Source: Maribacter thermophilus
GTDB lineage: Bacteria > Bacteroidota > Bacteroidia > Flavobacteriales > Flavobacteriaceae
NCBI RefSeq assembly: GCF_001020565.1
Contig: NZ_LDAS01000001.1
Location: 1,030,402-1,094,401 of the forward strand
Reading direction: 5' to 3'
DNA: 64,000 nucleotides
Below are positions 9,263 to 16,199 of the stretch, piece after piece. The notes under the pieces were generated by a model that had not been told where the DNA came from, searched no databases, and saw nothing but the letters and a program-made list of their open reading frames with translations. How positions within the stretch are numbered: the first letter of the stretch is position 1; every line of letters starts with the position of its first letter. The position numbers were made by a program, and so were the translations under genes.

Positions 9263-10357
9263 TTACACGTTAAACCTGAAATGCATTATGTCGCCATCTT
9301 TTACAATGTATTCTTTACCTTCCACCCTCATTTTACCGGCTTCTTTAACTTTGGCCTCACTGCCATAATTCACAAAATCCTCATAACCGATGACTTCTGC
9401 ACGAATAAATCCTTTTTCAAAATCGGTGTGTATTACTCCGGCCGCTTGTGGTGCCGTGGCCCCTACAGGAATGGTCCAAGCCCTCACTTCTTTGACGCCG
9501 GCGGTAAAATAAGTCTCTAAATTCAATAATTTGTAGGCACCTCTAATCAATTTTGCGGACCCTGGTTCTTCCAGGCCTAAATCCTCTAAGAACATTTGCC
9601 TTTCTTCATAGGTCTCCAATTCTGTAATATCGGCTTCGGTACCCACTGCCAAAAAGATAACTTCGGCATTTTCATTGGCTACGGCGGCTTTCACCTTTTC
9701 AACATACGCATTGCCAGATGTAGCCGATTCTTCATCGACATTACACACATACATGACCGGCTTGTCCGTAATAAACTGTAATGGCCTTACAAATTCTTGC
9801 CTGTCCTCTTCAGATATATCAATAGCCCTTACAGATGTTCCTGCTTCCAGACCTGTTTTTATTGCCATTAAGACCGCTTCTTCTTTCTGAGCTTCCTTAT
9901 TACCCGTTTTGGCAGCTCTTTTTACCTTATCCAACTTTTTGTCTACGGTCTCCAAATCTTTCAACTGCAACTCCATATCAATGGTTTCCTTATCACGTAT
10001 TGGGTCTACGCTACCATCCACATGTACAATATTATCATTGTCGAAACATCTTAACACATGCAAAATAGCATCGGTTTCCCTAATATTGCCTAAAAACTGA
10101 TTTCCAAGTCCTTCTCCTTTACTAGCTCCCTTCACGAGACCTGCGATATCTACAATCTCTACAGTTGCCGGTAGCACCCTTTCCGGATTTACCAATTCTT
10201 CCAATTTTTCCAATCTATTGTCGGGTACGTTCACTACACCGATATTAGGTTCTATGGTACAAAATGGAAAGTTTGCACTCTGGGCCTTGGCATTGGACAA
10301 ACAATTAAAAAGGGTTGATTTACCTACATTTGGCAATCCTACGATACCTGCTTTCAT
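9263..10357 (-). CDS. ychF: Redox-regulated ATPase YchF (Obg family)
   Basis: 364-aa universally conserved P-loop protein. Walker A is GLPNVGKST (residues 6-14), switch II begins [10 protein letters not shown], and the NVDEE segment replaces the usual NKxD, which is why YchF prefers ATP over GTP. A C-terminal TGS domain ends in MHFRFNV, the standard terminus of the family. YchF associates with ribosomes and links translation to oxidative stress. The gene is monocistronic on the minus strand. Confidence 0.95.
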   Translation of the reverse strand: MKAGIVGLPNVGKSTLFNCLSNAKAQSANFPFCTIEPNIGVVNVPDNRLEKLEELVNPERVLPATVEIVDIAGLVKGASKGEGLGNQFLGNIRETDAILHVLRCFDNDNIVHVDGSVDPIRDKETIDMELQLKDLETVDKKLDKVKRAAKTGNKEAQKEEAVLMAIKTGLEAGTSVRAIDISEEDRQEFVRPLQFITDKPVMYVCNVDEESATSGNAYVEKVKAAVANENAEVIFLAVGTEADITELETYEERQMFLEDLGLEEPGSAKLIRGAYKLLNLETYFTAGVKEVRAWTIPVGATAPQAAGVIHTDFEKGFIRAEVIGYEDFVNYGSEAKVKEAGKMRVEGKEYIVKDGDIMHFRFNV

Positions 10358-10507
10358 TCTTTATGTTATGGATTTAAGGCTAAAGTGTTAACCAGCCTAT
10401 CAAATTTGGCTGCAAAGATAATATCTACAATTATAAGAGCGCCAACATTACAGAATAATATTACACATACCTAATTAACAATGATACATGTGTTTAAAGT
10501 CTATAAC

Positions 10508-10540
10508 AAAAAAAGACCCCGACAAATATTGACAGGGCCC
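10508..10540 (-). terminator. Rho-independent terminator of the ferredoxin gene
   Basis: On the minus strand, a GC-rich hairpin (GGCCCTGTC pairing with GTCGGGGTC, with two G-U pairs and one mismatch) is followed directly by seven T. It lies 25 bases past the ferredoxin stop codon. Confidence 0.65.
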
Positions 10541-10564
10541 AGTTTTTTCTATAAAATCTTTATT

Positions 10565-10918
10565 CTATTCTTCGCCGTGCATAAACGCCTGTTTGGCCAA
10601 TAAGGTCTCTTCTGACTCTACATGGTCCTCATCTGGTACACAGCAGTCAACAGGGCATACGGCCGCACATTGGGGCTCTTCATGAAACCCTTTACATTCC
10701 GTACACTTATCGGGTGCTATGTAATAGACTTCATCACTTATGGGATCTTGAACTTCATCTGCATTTACGGCTTTTCCGTTCGGTAATACCACGTCGCCCT
10801 GTAAAGAGGTTCCGTCCGAATAACGCCATTCATCCGCACCTTCATAAATAGCCGTATTGGGACATTCTGGTTCACACGCCCCACAATTTATACACTCATC
10901 GGTAATAATAATTGCCAT
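10565..10918 (-). CDS. 4Fe-4S dicluster ferredoxin
   Basis: 117-aa soluble electron carrier. Cluster I has [12 protein letters not shown] (CxxCxxCxxxCP). Cluster II is of the Allochromatium type, [18 protein letters not shown], with an eight-residue loop between the second and third cysteines. About 40 residues separate the two motifs ([16 protein letters not shown] and onward), longer than in classical clostridial ferredoxins. The start ATG gives [12 protein letters not shown], the usual beginning. Its gene is divergent from the acyl-CoA reductase gene, so the ferredoxin could be an electron partner, but this is only inference from position. Confidence 0.92.
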   Translation of the reverse strand: MAIIITDECINCGACEPECPNTAIYEGADEWRYSDGTSLQGDVVLPNGKAVNADEVQDPISDEVYYIAPDKCTECKGFHEEPQCAAVCPVDCCVPDEDHVESEETLLAKQAFMHGEE

Positions 10919-10998
10919 ATTCTTCTTTTTATTAAGCTTCTTAAACCAACCCCATTATTCAATAGTTCGTTTTCCGCTTTCTTTTTAATCAGTATCCG

Positions 10999-11006
10999 TA
11001 CTTTTG
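10999..11006 (+). promoter_or_regulatory. -7 promoter element of the acyl-CoA reductase gene
   Basis: TACTTTTG matches TAnnTTTG exactly and sits 38 bases upstream of the ATG, inside the divergent region between the ferredoxin and acyl-CoA reductase genes. No clear -33 TTTG was found at the proper distance. Confidence 0.5.
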
Positions 11007-11044
11007 CACAAAAGTAATCTCTACTAAACTAGTTTACAAATATA

Positions 11045-12109
11045 ATGGCACAACACAATCAAAGTATAGAAGCTTTTGTTAAACTTGGAGAATTTCTAAA
11101 GACATTTTGTGATTTTACCAATTCTGACCAAAATATCGTAGAAAATAATGACCCATGGATCAATAAGTTCACAGACATTGTAAAAAAGGCCTATCACCAT
11201 AACGGATGGTTTACCCAGGATAATATCGTACATTCTTTTCAGGAATGGTCAAAAGTACTGACAAAAGATAAGTTGGAAGGGTGGATATCGCAATATGATA
11301 CACAACAAAAACAGGACAAAAAAGTCGCAATTATCATGGCCGGAAATATTCCATTGGTCGGATTCCATGATTTTCTTTCAGTATTGATTACAGGTAATAC
11401 CGCTTTGGTAAAACTTTCTAGCAACGACAAACTACTAATACCCTTAATTTCTGAATACCTAACTCATTTAGACCCTAGTTTAGGGGATAAAATTGAGTTT
11501 TCCGACAATTTAGGTGGAAATTTTGATGCTGTGATAGCCACCGGAAGTAACAATACCGCTAGATATTTTGAATACTATTTCGGAAAAAAACCGCATATCA
11601 TCAGAAAAAACAGAAATTCCGTCGCTATTCTCAAAGGAACCGAGTCAAAGGAAGAATTACAATTGCTCGGCGAAGATATTTTTAGATATTACGGACTAGG
11701 CTGCAGAAGTGTGTCTAAGCTGTTAGTGCCCCATGGTTACGACTTTGACAACTTCTACAAAGCCATCTATGATTACAAAGACATTATAAACGAGACCAAG
11801 TATGCCAATAACTACGATTATAACAAGGCCGTTTATTTAATGAGTGAGTTTAAGTTTTTGGACAATGGCTTTTTGGTCTTAAAAGAGGATGAAAGTTATG
11901 CTTCGCCGATCGCATCGGTATTTTACGAGTATTATAATTCAGAATCTTCATTAAAAGAAAAACTAACGAAAGACACCGATAAAATTCAATGTGTCGTGGG
12001 CAACAACGTAATTGAAAACACCGTACCCTTCGGAGATACACAAAAACCAGAGCTCTGGGATTATGCAGACGGCGTTGACACTGTTGAATTCCTGTTAAGA
12101 ACATCCTAG
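11045..12109 (+). CDS. LuxC-like acyl-CoA reductase
   Basis: 354-aa member of the LuxC family, an aldehyde dehydrogenase-like fold that reduces activated fatty acids (acyl-CoA or acyl-protein) to aldehydes with NADPH. The likely catalytic cysteine is C220 in YGLGCRSVSKL. VAIIMAGNIPLVGFHDF (about residues 95-111) and ATGSNNTARYFEYYFGKKPHI are nucleotide-site segments of the family. There are no luxD, luxE or luxAB partners, so it has nothing to do with light. serC follows 68 bases downstream on the same strand. The physiological substrate is unknown. Confidence 0.88.
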   Translation: MAQHNQSIEAFVKLGEFLKTFCDFTNSDQNIVENNDPWINKFTDIVKKAYHHNGWFTQDNIVHSFQEWSKVLTKDKLEGWISQYDTQQKQDKKVAIIMAGNIPLVGFHDFLSVLITGNTALVKLSSNDKLLIPLISEYLTHLDPSLGDKIEFSDNLGGNFDAVIATGSNNTARYFEYYFGKKPHIIRKNRNSVAILKGTESKEELQLLGEDIFRYYGLGCRSVSKLLVPHGYDFDNFYKAIYDYKDIINETKYANNYDYNKAVYLMSEFKFLDNGFLVLKEDESYASPIASVFYEYYNSESSLKEKLTKDTDKIQCVVGNNVIENTVPFGDTQKPELWDYADGVDTVEFLLRTS

Positions 12110-12177
12110 AATATTTTAATTTCAACAAAGGCCGTTTCATAGAAAATATAGACCTTTGCCCCCTTAATTATAATAAA

Positions 12178-13242
12178 ATGAAGAAGCATAATTTTAGTGC
12201 AGGCCCATGTATCTTGCCAAAAGAAGTTTTATTAAAAGCCTCGGAGGCCGTAATGGATTTAAACGGTTCCGGACTTTCTTTGGTAGAAATATCACATCGT
12301 AGCAAAGACTTTGTGGAAATCATGGAGAAAGCTAGGTCATTGGTCTTGGAGTTGTTAGATCTAGAAGGAAAAGGATACCATGCATTATTTCTTCAAGGTG
12401 GTGCCAGTTTAGAGTTTTTAATGGTCGCCTACAACCTTTTGGAGACCAAAGCAGGTTATTTGAATACCGGCACATGGAGCGACAAGGCCATCAAAGAAGC
12501 TAAATTGTTCGGTGAAATCGTAGAGGTAGGTTCTTCTAAAGATGAAAACTTTAAATATATCCCAAAGGGATACTCCGTTCCAAACGGGTTAGATTACCTT
12601 CACCTTACCTCTAACAACACCATTTACGGTACACAATTCAAAAAATTCCCTACTACTGATGCTCCCTTGGTGTGCGACATGAGTTCGGATATTTTTTCGA
12701 GAAAACTGGATTTTTCACAATTTGACCTTATTTATGCCGGCGCCCAGAAAAATATGGGACCTGCCGGAACAACCTTGGTGGTCGTAAAAGAAGAAATATT
12801 GGGCAAAGTCTCTAGACAGATCCCTTCTATGTTAGATTATAAATTGCACGTTTCTAAAGAAAGTATGTTTAACACGCCACCTGTGTTTGCTGTATATACT
12901 TCGATGCTAACATTGGAATGGCTTAAGAATTTAGGAGGTATTTCGGCAATAGAGGAAATAAATGAAAAGAAAGCTCAACTGTTATATTCCGAAATAGACC
13001 TGAATCCTGTGTTTGAAGGTTATGCCAATAAAGACGACCGTTCTATAATGAACGCTACCTTTAATTTAACGGACGAGGGGCTTAAACCTACCTTTGATGA
13101 AATGTTGAAAGAGGCTGGCATCAATGGATTAAACGGACATCGTTCTATTGGTGGTTACCGAGCCAGCATGTACAATGCCCTACCCCTAGAAAGTGTAGGT
13201 GTTTTGGTAGATGTAATGAGTGAGATGGAACGAAAAGCATAA
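12178..13242 (+). CDS. serC: Phosphoserine aminotransferase
   Basis: 354-aa PLP enzyme that makes 3-phosphoserine from 3-phosphohydroxypyruvate (and acts in pyridoxine synthesis in some bacteria). The N-terminus HNFSAGPCILP is the family signature. The PLP lysine is about K191 in YAGAQKNMGPAG. NGHRSIGGYRASMYNA near the C-terminus contains the substrate-binding arginines. serA starts 4 bases after its stop codon, so the two are cotranscribed. Confidence 0.96.
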   Translation: MKKHNFSAGPCILPKEVLLKASEAVMDLNGSGLSLVEISHRSKDFVEIMEKARSLVLELLDLEGKGYHALFLQGGASLEFLMVAYNLLETKAGYLNTGTWSDKAIKEAKLFGEIVEVGSSKDENFKYIPKGYSVPNGLDYLHLTSNNTIYGTQFKKFPTTDAPLVCDMSSDIFSRKLDFSQFDLIYAGAQKNMGPAGTTLVVVKEEILGKVSRQIPSMLDYKLHVSKESMFNTPPVFAVYTSMLTLEWLKNLGGISAIEEINEKKAQLLYSEIDLNPVFEGYANKDDRSIMNATFNLTDEGLKPTFDEMLKEAGINGLNGHRSIGGYRASMYNALPLESVGVLVDVMSEMERKA

Positions 13243-13246
13243 AAGA

Positions 13247-14197
13247 ATGAAGATACTAGCGAATGACGGAATATCGGAAAGTGGTATTTCGCTTCTAGAA
13301 AAAAACGGTTTTCAAGTTTTGACCACTACGGTGGCGCAACAGCAACTTGCCAATTATATTAACGATAACGATGTAGTAGGCCTGTTGGTACGCAGTGCTA
13401 CCAAGGTTAAAAAAGATGTTATCGACGCATGCCCCAAGCTTAAATTAATAGGACGTGGTGGCGTTGGTATGGATAATATAGATGTAGCTTATGCCGAAAG
13501 TAAAGGTATTCATGTAATCAACACGCCTGCAGCGTCTTCCGAATCTGTAGCCGAACTGGTTTTTGCACATTTATACGGTGGTGTCCGTTTTTTATACGAT
13601 GCAAATAGAAATATGCCTTTAGAAGGCGACAGCAGATTCAAACAATTAAAAAAATCATACGGAAAGGGAAAAGAGCTTAGGGGCAAGACCTTGGGCATAA
13701 TAGGTTTTGGAAGAATTGGTCAAGCGACAGCGAAACTAGCTATCGGTGTGGGAATGAACGTACTATATCATGATCCTCAACTGGATAATGTAGAAGTGTC
13801 ATTGTCATTTTTTGACAACCGATCCGTTACATTCAACCTAAAAAACACAGATAAGGAACGTTTGCTAAAAGAAGCGGATTTTATAACGGTTCATGTACCT
13901 TTTCAAAACGAATATGTGCTTGGCAAAAAAGAATTTGACATGATGAAAGATGGTGTTGGTATTATCAATGCCGCCCGAGGAGGTGTTATCGACGAGGTTG
14001 CCTTGGTTGCCGCTTTGGAAAGTAACAAGATTTCTTTTGCCGGTATGGATGTATACGAATCGGAGCCAAATCCTGAGATAAAGATACTTATGCACCCAAA
14101 AATTTCGTTGACACCTCACATTGGGGCCGCTACGGAAGAGGCACAGGATAGAATTGGTGTAGAATTGGCCGAACAAATCATTTCACGCCTAAAATAA
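13247..14197 (+). CDS. serA: D-3-phosphoglycerate dehydrogenase, short form
   Basis: 316-aa NAD-dependent 2-hydroxyacid dehydrogenase, first step of serine synthesis. The Rossmann motif is GIIGFGRIGQATAKLA (about residues 149-164), preceded by GRGGVGMDNIDVAYAE and followed by the catalytic histidine in TPHIGAAT. It ends shortly after the catalytic domain, so the C-terminal ACT domain that senses serine is absent. The ATG at 13247 was chosen because an upstream GTG at 13220 lies inside serC and adds only nine unrelated residues. It sits directly after serC. Confidence 0.93.
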   Translation: MKILANDGISESGISLLEKNGFQVLTTTVAQQQLANYINDNDVVGLLVRSATKVKKDVIDACPKLKLIGRGGVGMDNIDVAYAESKGIHVINTPAASSESVAELVFAHLYGGVRFLYDANRNMPLEGDSRFKQLKKSYGKGKELRGKTLGIIGFGRIGQATAKLAIGVGMNVLYHDPQLDNVEVSLSFFDNRSVTFNLKNTDKERLLKEADFITVHVPFQNEYVLGKKEFDMMKDGVGIINAARGGVIDEVALVAALESNKISFAGMDVYESEPNPEIKILMHPKISLTPHIGAATEEAQDRIGVELAEQIISRLK

Positions 14198-14265
14198 GCG
14201 TTGGTTTACCAATTTTAACTGCAGTTTTCGTACTTTAACGGACTAAACATTAAATTAACTATAAA

Positions 14266-14898
14266 ATGGCAGGATTATTAGATTTATTAAATAGCCCAAT
14301 GGGCAAGCAATTAATTAGCGGTGTTGCCGGGCAAACAAACCAGCCCGAAAGCAAAACTGCCGATGTTTTAAGTATGGCAATGCCATTGCTTTTAGGCGCA
14401 ATGAAAAAGAATGTATCGACACCTGATGGAGCACAAGGATTAATGAGTGCGTTATCTAGCAAACACGATGGTAGTATCTTGGATAACCTTGGTGGTTTGT
14501 TTCAAGGTGGCGTAGATGACTCCGTTGTACAGGACGGTGCTGGAATTTTAGGACACGTTTTTGGAGACAAACAACCAGTCGTAGAAAATACCTTGAGTCA
14601 AAAATCCGGTTTGGATGCAGGCTCTGTATCACAGATCATGAAAATAGCCGCCCCTATTGTAATGGGCTTTCTGGGCAAACAAACATCACAAAGCAATGTA
14701 AGTGATTCTTCGGGCATGAACGCTTTGCTAGGTAGCATGCTAGGTGGACAACCACAAGAGAACCAAAGCCTAATTACTACCTTATTAGATGCAGATGGCG
14801 ACGGTAGTATTTTAGATGATGTAGCAGGTATGGTGATGGGCAGCAATAAAAAAAGTGGCGGTTTAGGAGGCCTTTTGGGCGGATTATTCGGAAAATAA
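14266..14898 (+). CDS. DUF937 domain-containing protein
   Basis: 210-aa protein with no signal peptide, rich in Gly, Ser and Leu. The pattern GLLDLLNSPMGKQLISGVAG at the start and the repeated MAMPLLLGAM / IAAPIVMGFLG helical segments are typical of DUF937 (YidB-like) proteins. The C-terminus is glycine-rich (GGLGGLLGGLFGK). The motif DADGDGSILDDV resembles a dockerin/EF-hand-like calcium loop. Its function is not known. A strong terminator follows 25 bases after the stop. Confidence 0.85.
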   Translation: MAGLLDLLNSPMGKQLISGVAGQTNQPESKTADVLSMAMPLLLGAMKKNVSTPDGAQGLMSALSSKHDGSILDNLGGLFQGGVDDSVVQDGAGILGHVFGDKQPVVENTLSQKSGLDAGSVSQIMKIAAPIVMGFLGKQTSQSNVSDSSGMNALLGSMLGGQPQENQSLITTLLDADGDGSILDDVAGMVMGSNKKSGGLGGLLGGLFGK

Positions 14899-14922
14899 GA
14901 TATATCGACCAAACATAATAAG

Positions 14923-14952
14923 AGCCGTTTGAAAATTCAAACGGCTTTTTTT
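14923..14952 (+). terminator. Rho-independent terminator after the DUF937 gene
   Basis: AGCCGTTTGAA (14923-14933) pairs perfectly with TTCAAACGGCT (14936-14946) across a two-base loop, followed by a run of T. It separates the serC-serA-DUF937 unit from the next small genes, and rules out the TTG at 14951 as a translation start. Confidence 0.9.
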
Positions 14953-14965
14953 GTATATTAATAAT

Positions 14966-15418
14966 ATGAAATCGTTTTTTAAAATAGTTGGTTTATTGGT
15001 CTTGACAGTGCTACTTGCATACTGTACCACCTCTAAAAGCGCCCTTTCCATTTCAGAAGAGGAAGCTCAGGCATTTGAACAGGTCAAAGGTGATACCATA
15101 GCAATTGCCAATGAAGAGACCGAATACGAAATCATAATAATAGAACCTGGTTTCAATACTTGGTTAAACTCCATAGCCAGACCAGAAGGCTACTACTCCC
15201 AGTCGTTTATGGAAAACCGGAACCGGTTAATGGTCTTAGAATGGAACCAACGGGTAATTCAGCCACAAAGGTACGACCCAAGTTTGTACGAACAACAAAT
15301 CAATTACGATCCCAATATTGATTATGGTTACGATGTTAATTACAAACTCTATAATTATTTTATTTATTTTCAAAGAAAATACAATCAACGCTTAGGACCC
15401 TTTATTCCTAGAATCTAA
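14966..15418 (+). CDS. DUF6146-like predicted lipoprotein
   Basis: 150-aa protein with a hydrophobic signal (FFKIVGLLVLTVLLAYC) whose lipobox cysteine is residue 20, so a lipoprotein is expected. The core EPGFNTWLNSIARPEGYYSQ and the Tyr-rich tail (YDVNYKLYNYFIYFQRKYN) match my memory of the DUF6146 family in flavobacteria. The start at 14966 was taken because the earlier TTG lies within a terminator. The next gene follows 29 bases later. Function unknown. Confidence 0.78.
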   Translation: MKSFFKIVGLLVLTVLLAYCTTSKSALSISEEEAQAFEQVKGDTIAIANEETEYEIIIIEPGFNTWLNSIARPEGYYSQSFMENRNRLMVLEWNQRVIQPQRYDPSLYEQQINYDPNIDYGYDVNYKLYNYFIYFQRKYNQRLGPFIPRI

Positions 15419-15447
15419 AAAAGTATCTTTGGCTTTTTTATAAGAAA

Positions 15448-15765
15448 ATGGAGAAATTAAAAGCACGTTGGGGCATAACCAGTAATTTTCAACTAATTAT
15501 AATTTTTATTGTATTTGCCATAACCGGTTCTTCGTCTGTTTATGTAGCAAAGCCATTCTTGAGCTTTATAGGTTTGGAGGCTCAAAACTTTTCTGATTCT
15601 TGGTGGGGGTCTATTTTGTATTGGACGCTTCGTATCGTATTGATTTTTCCGTTCTATCAAATTCTCTTGATAATGTATGGTTGGTTATTTGGTCAATTCA
15701 AGTTTTTCTGGGCATTTGAAAAAAAAATGCTTAAACGTATGGGATTAGGTTTCATGTTCAGCTAA
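15448..15765 (+). CDS. Small membrane protein, DUF6787-like
   Basis: 105-aa inner-membrane protein with two transmembrane segments: about residues 14-34 (QLIIIFIVFAITGSSSVYVA) and 58-82 (LRIVLIFPFYQILLIMYGWLF). The N-terminus MEKLKARWGITSNFQL and the tail FEKKMLKRMG match my memory of DUF6787. Related proteins have sometimes been labelled as prolipoprotein diacylglyceryl transferase; that enzyme is much larger and its motifs are absent here. Function unknown. Confidence 0.75.
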   Translation: MEKLKARWGITSNFQLIIIFIVFAITGSSSVYVAKPFLSFIGLEAQNFSDSWWGSILYWTLRIVLIFPFYQILLIMYGWLFGQFKFFWAFEKKMLKRMGLGFMFS

Positions 15766-15784
15766 TTTATTATTTATTAACACT

Positions 15785-15812
15785 TTTGTCTAATATGCAA
15801 TGATTAGATTTG
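15785..15812 (+). promoter_or_regulatory. Promoter of the small Cys/His protein and receptor (TTTG-N16-TAGATTTG)
   Basis: TTTG (15785-15788) and TAGATTTG (15805-15812) match the Bacteroidota consensus with a slightly short spacer. The -7 element ends four bases before the ATG at 15817, so transcription should start on or within a few bases of the start codon. Confidence 0.55.
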
Positions 15813-15816
15813 TAAT

Positions 15817-16149
15817 ATGGGCTTGATGAGACATAAAGCGATATTTTCCCTAGTTTCTATATGCATTATAGGATGTCTCTTTACACCTTATATCATTAAA
15901 ATAAACCATGGTCTTTTAACACATGAAGACACTATATGTGTAGCCAAGGGCGATTTACACATTCATGAAATAGAATTTGATTGTGACTTTTACAAATATC
16001 AAATTTCTTCACTGTTTTATATAGGTTTGGTTAAACCAAAACTAATACAATTGGCCGCTTCAAGTGAGAAGTTGACCAACCACTATGTTTTTACTAGTAA
16101 ATTTCAAAAATTACATTTTGTCTTAAGAGGACCTCCTGTCCTAGGTTAG
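15817..16149 (+). CDS. Small exported or membrane-anchored Cys/His protein, unknown
   Basis: 110 aa (107 if the ATG at 15826 is used). One hydrophobic segment (residues 8-26, IFSLVSICIIGCLFTPYII) could be a signal anchor. The short outside part carries a dense set of possible metal ligands: CVAKGDLHIHEIEFDCDFY, with Cys, His-x-His and Cys spaced over about 15 residues. The protein ends LRGPPVLG. The TonB-dependent receptor starts 50 bases downstream and carries a His/Glu-rich loop, which suggests a joint role in metal handling. I do not recognise a named family. Confidence 0.7.
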   Translation: MGLMRHKAIFSLVSICIIGCLFTPYIIKINHGLLTHEDTICVAKGDLHIHEIEFDCDFYKYQISSLFYIGLVKPKLIQLAASSEKLTNHYVFTSKFQKLHFVLRGPPVLG

Positions 16150-16199
16150 TTAAAGTACACGTTAATCCATACTTTTTTTAATCTCTTAAACAATTTATA

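Noticed and set aside
9086..9520. 144-aa ORF opposite parE and ychF
   Set aside because: Antisense shadow bridging two real genes, with a Phe/Tyr-rich unnatural composition.
11045..12109. LuxC as part of a bioluminescence system
   Set aside because: No luxA, B, D or E nearby; LuxC-like reductases are common without light production.
13220..13246. GTG start of serA
   Set aside because: It overlaps the end of serC and adds residues unlike the family; the ATG at 13247 gives the normal N-terminus.
14200..14222. Hairpin TTGGT/ACCAA after serA as a terminator
   Set aside because: Only a five-base stem with a weak T run; the strong terminator lies after the DUF937 gene.
14951..14965. TTG start of the DUF6146-like protein
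   Set aside because: It lies in the T tract of the upstream terminator.
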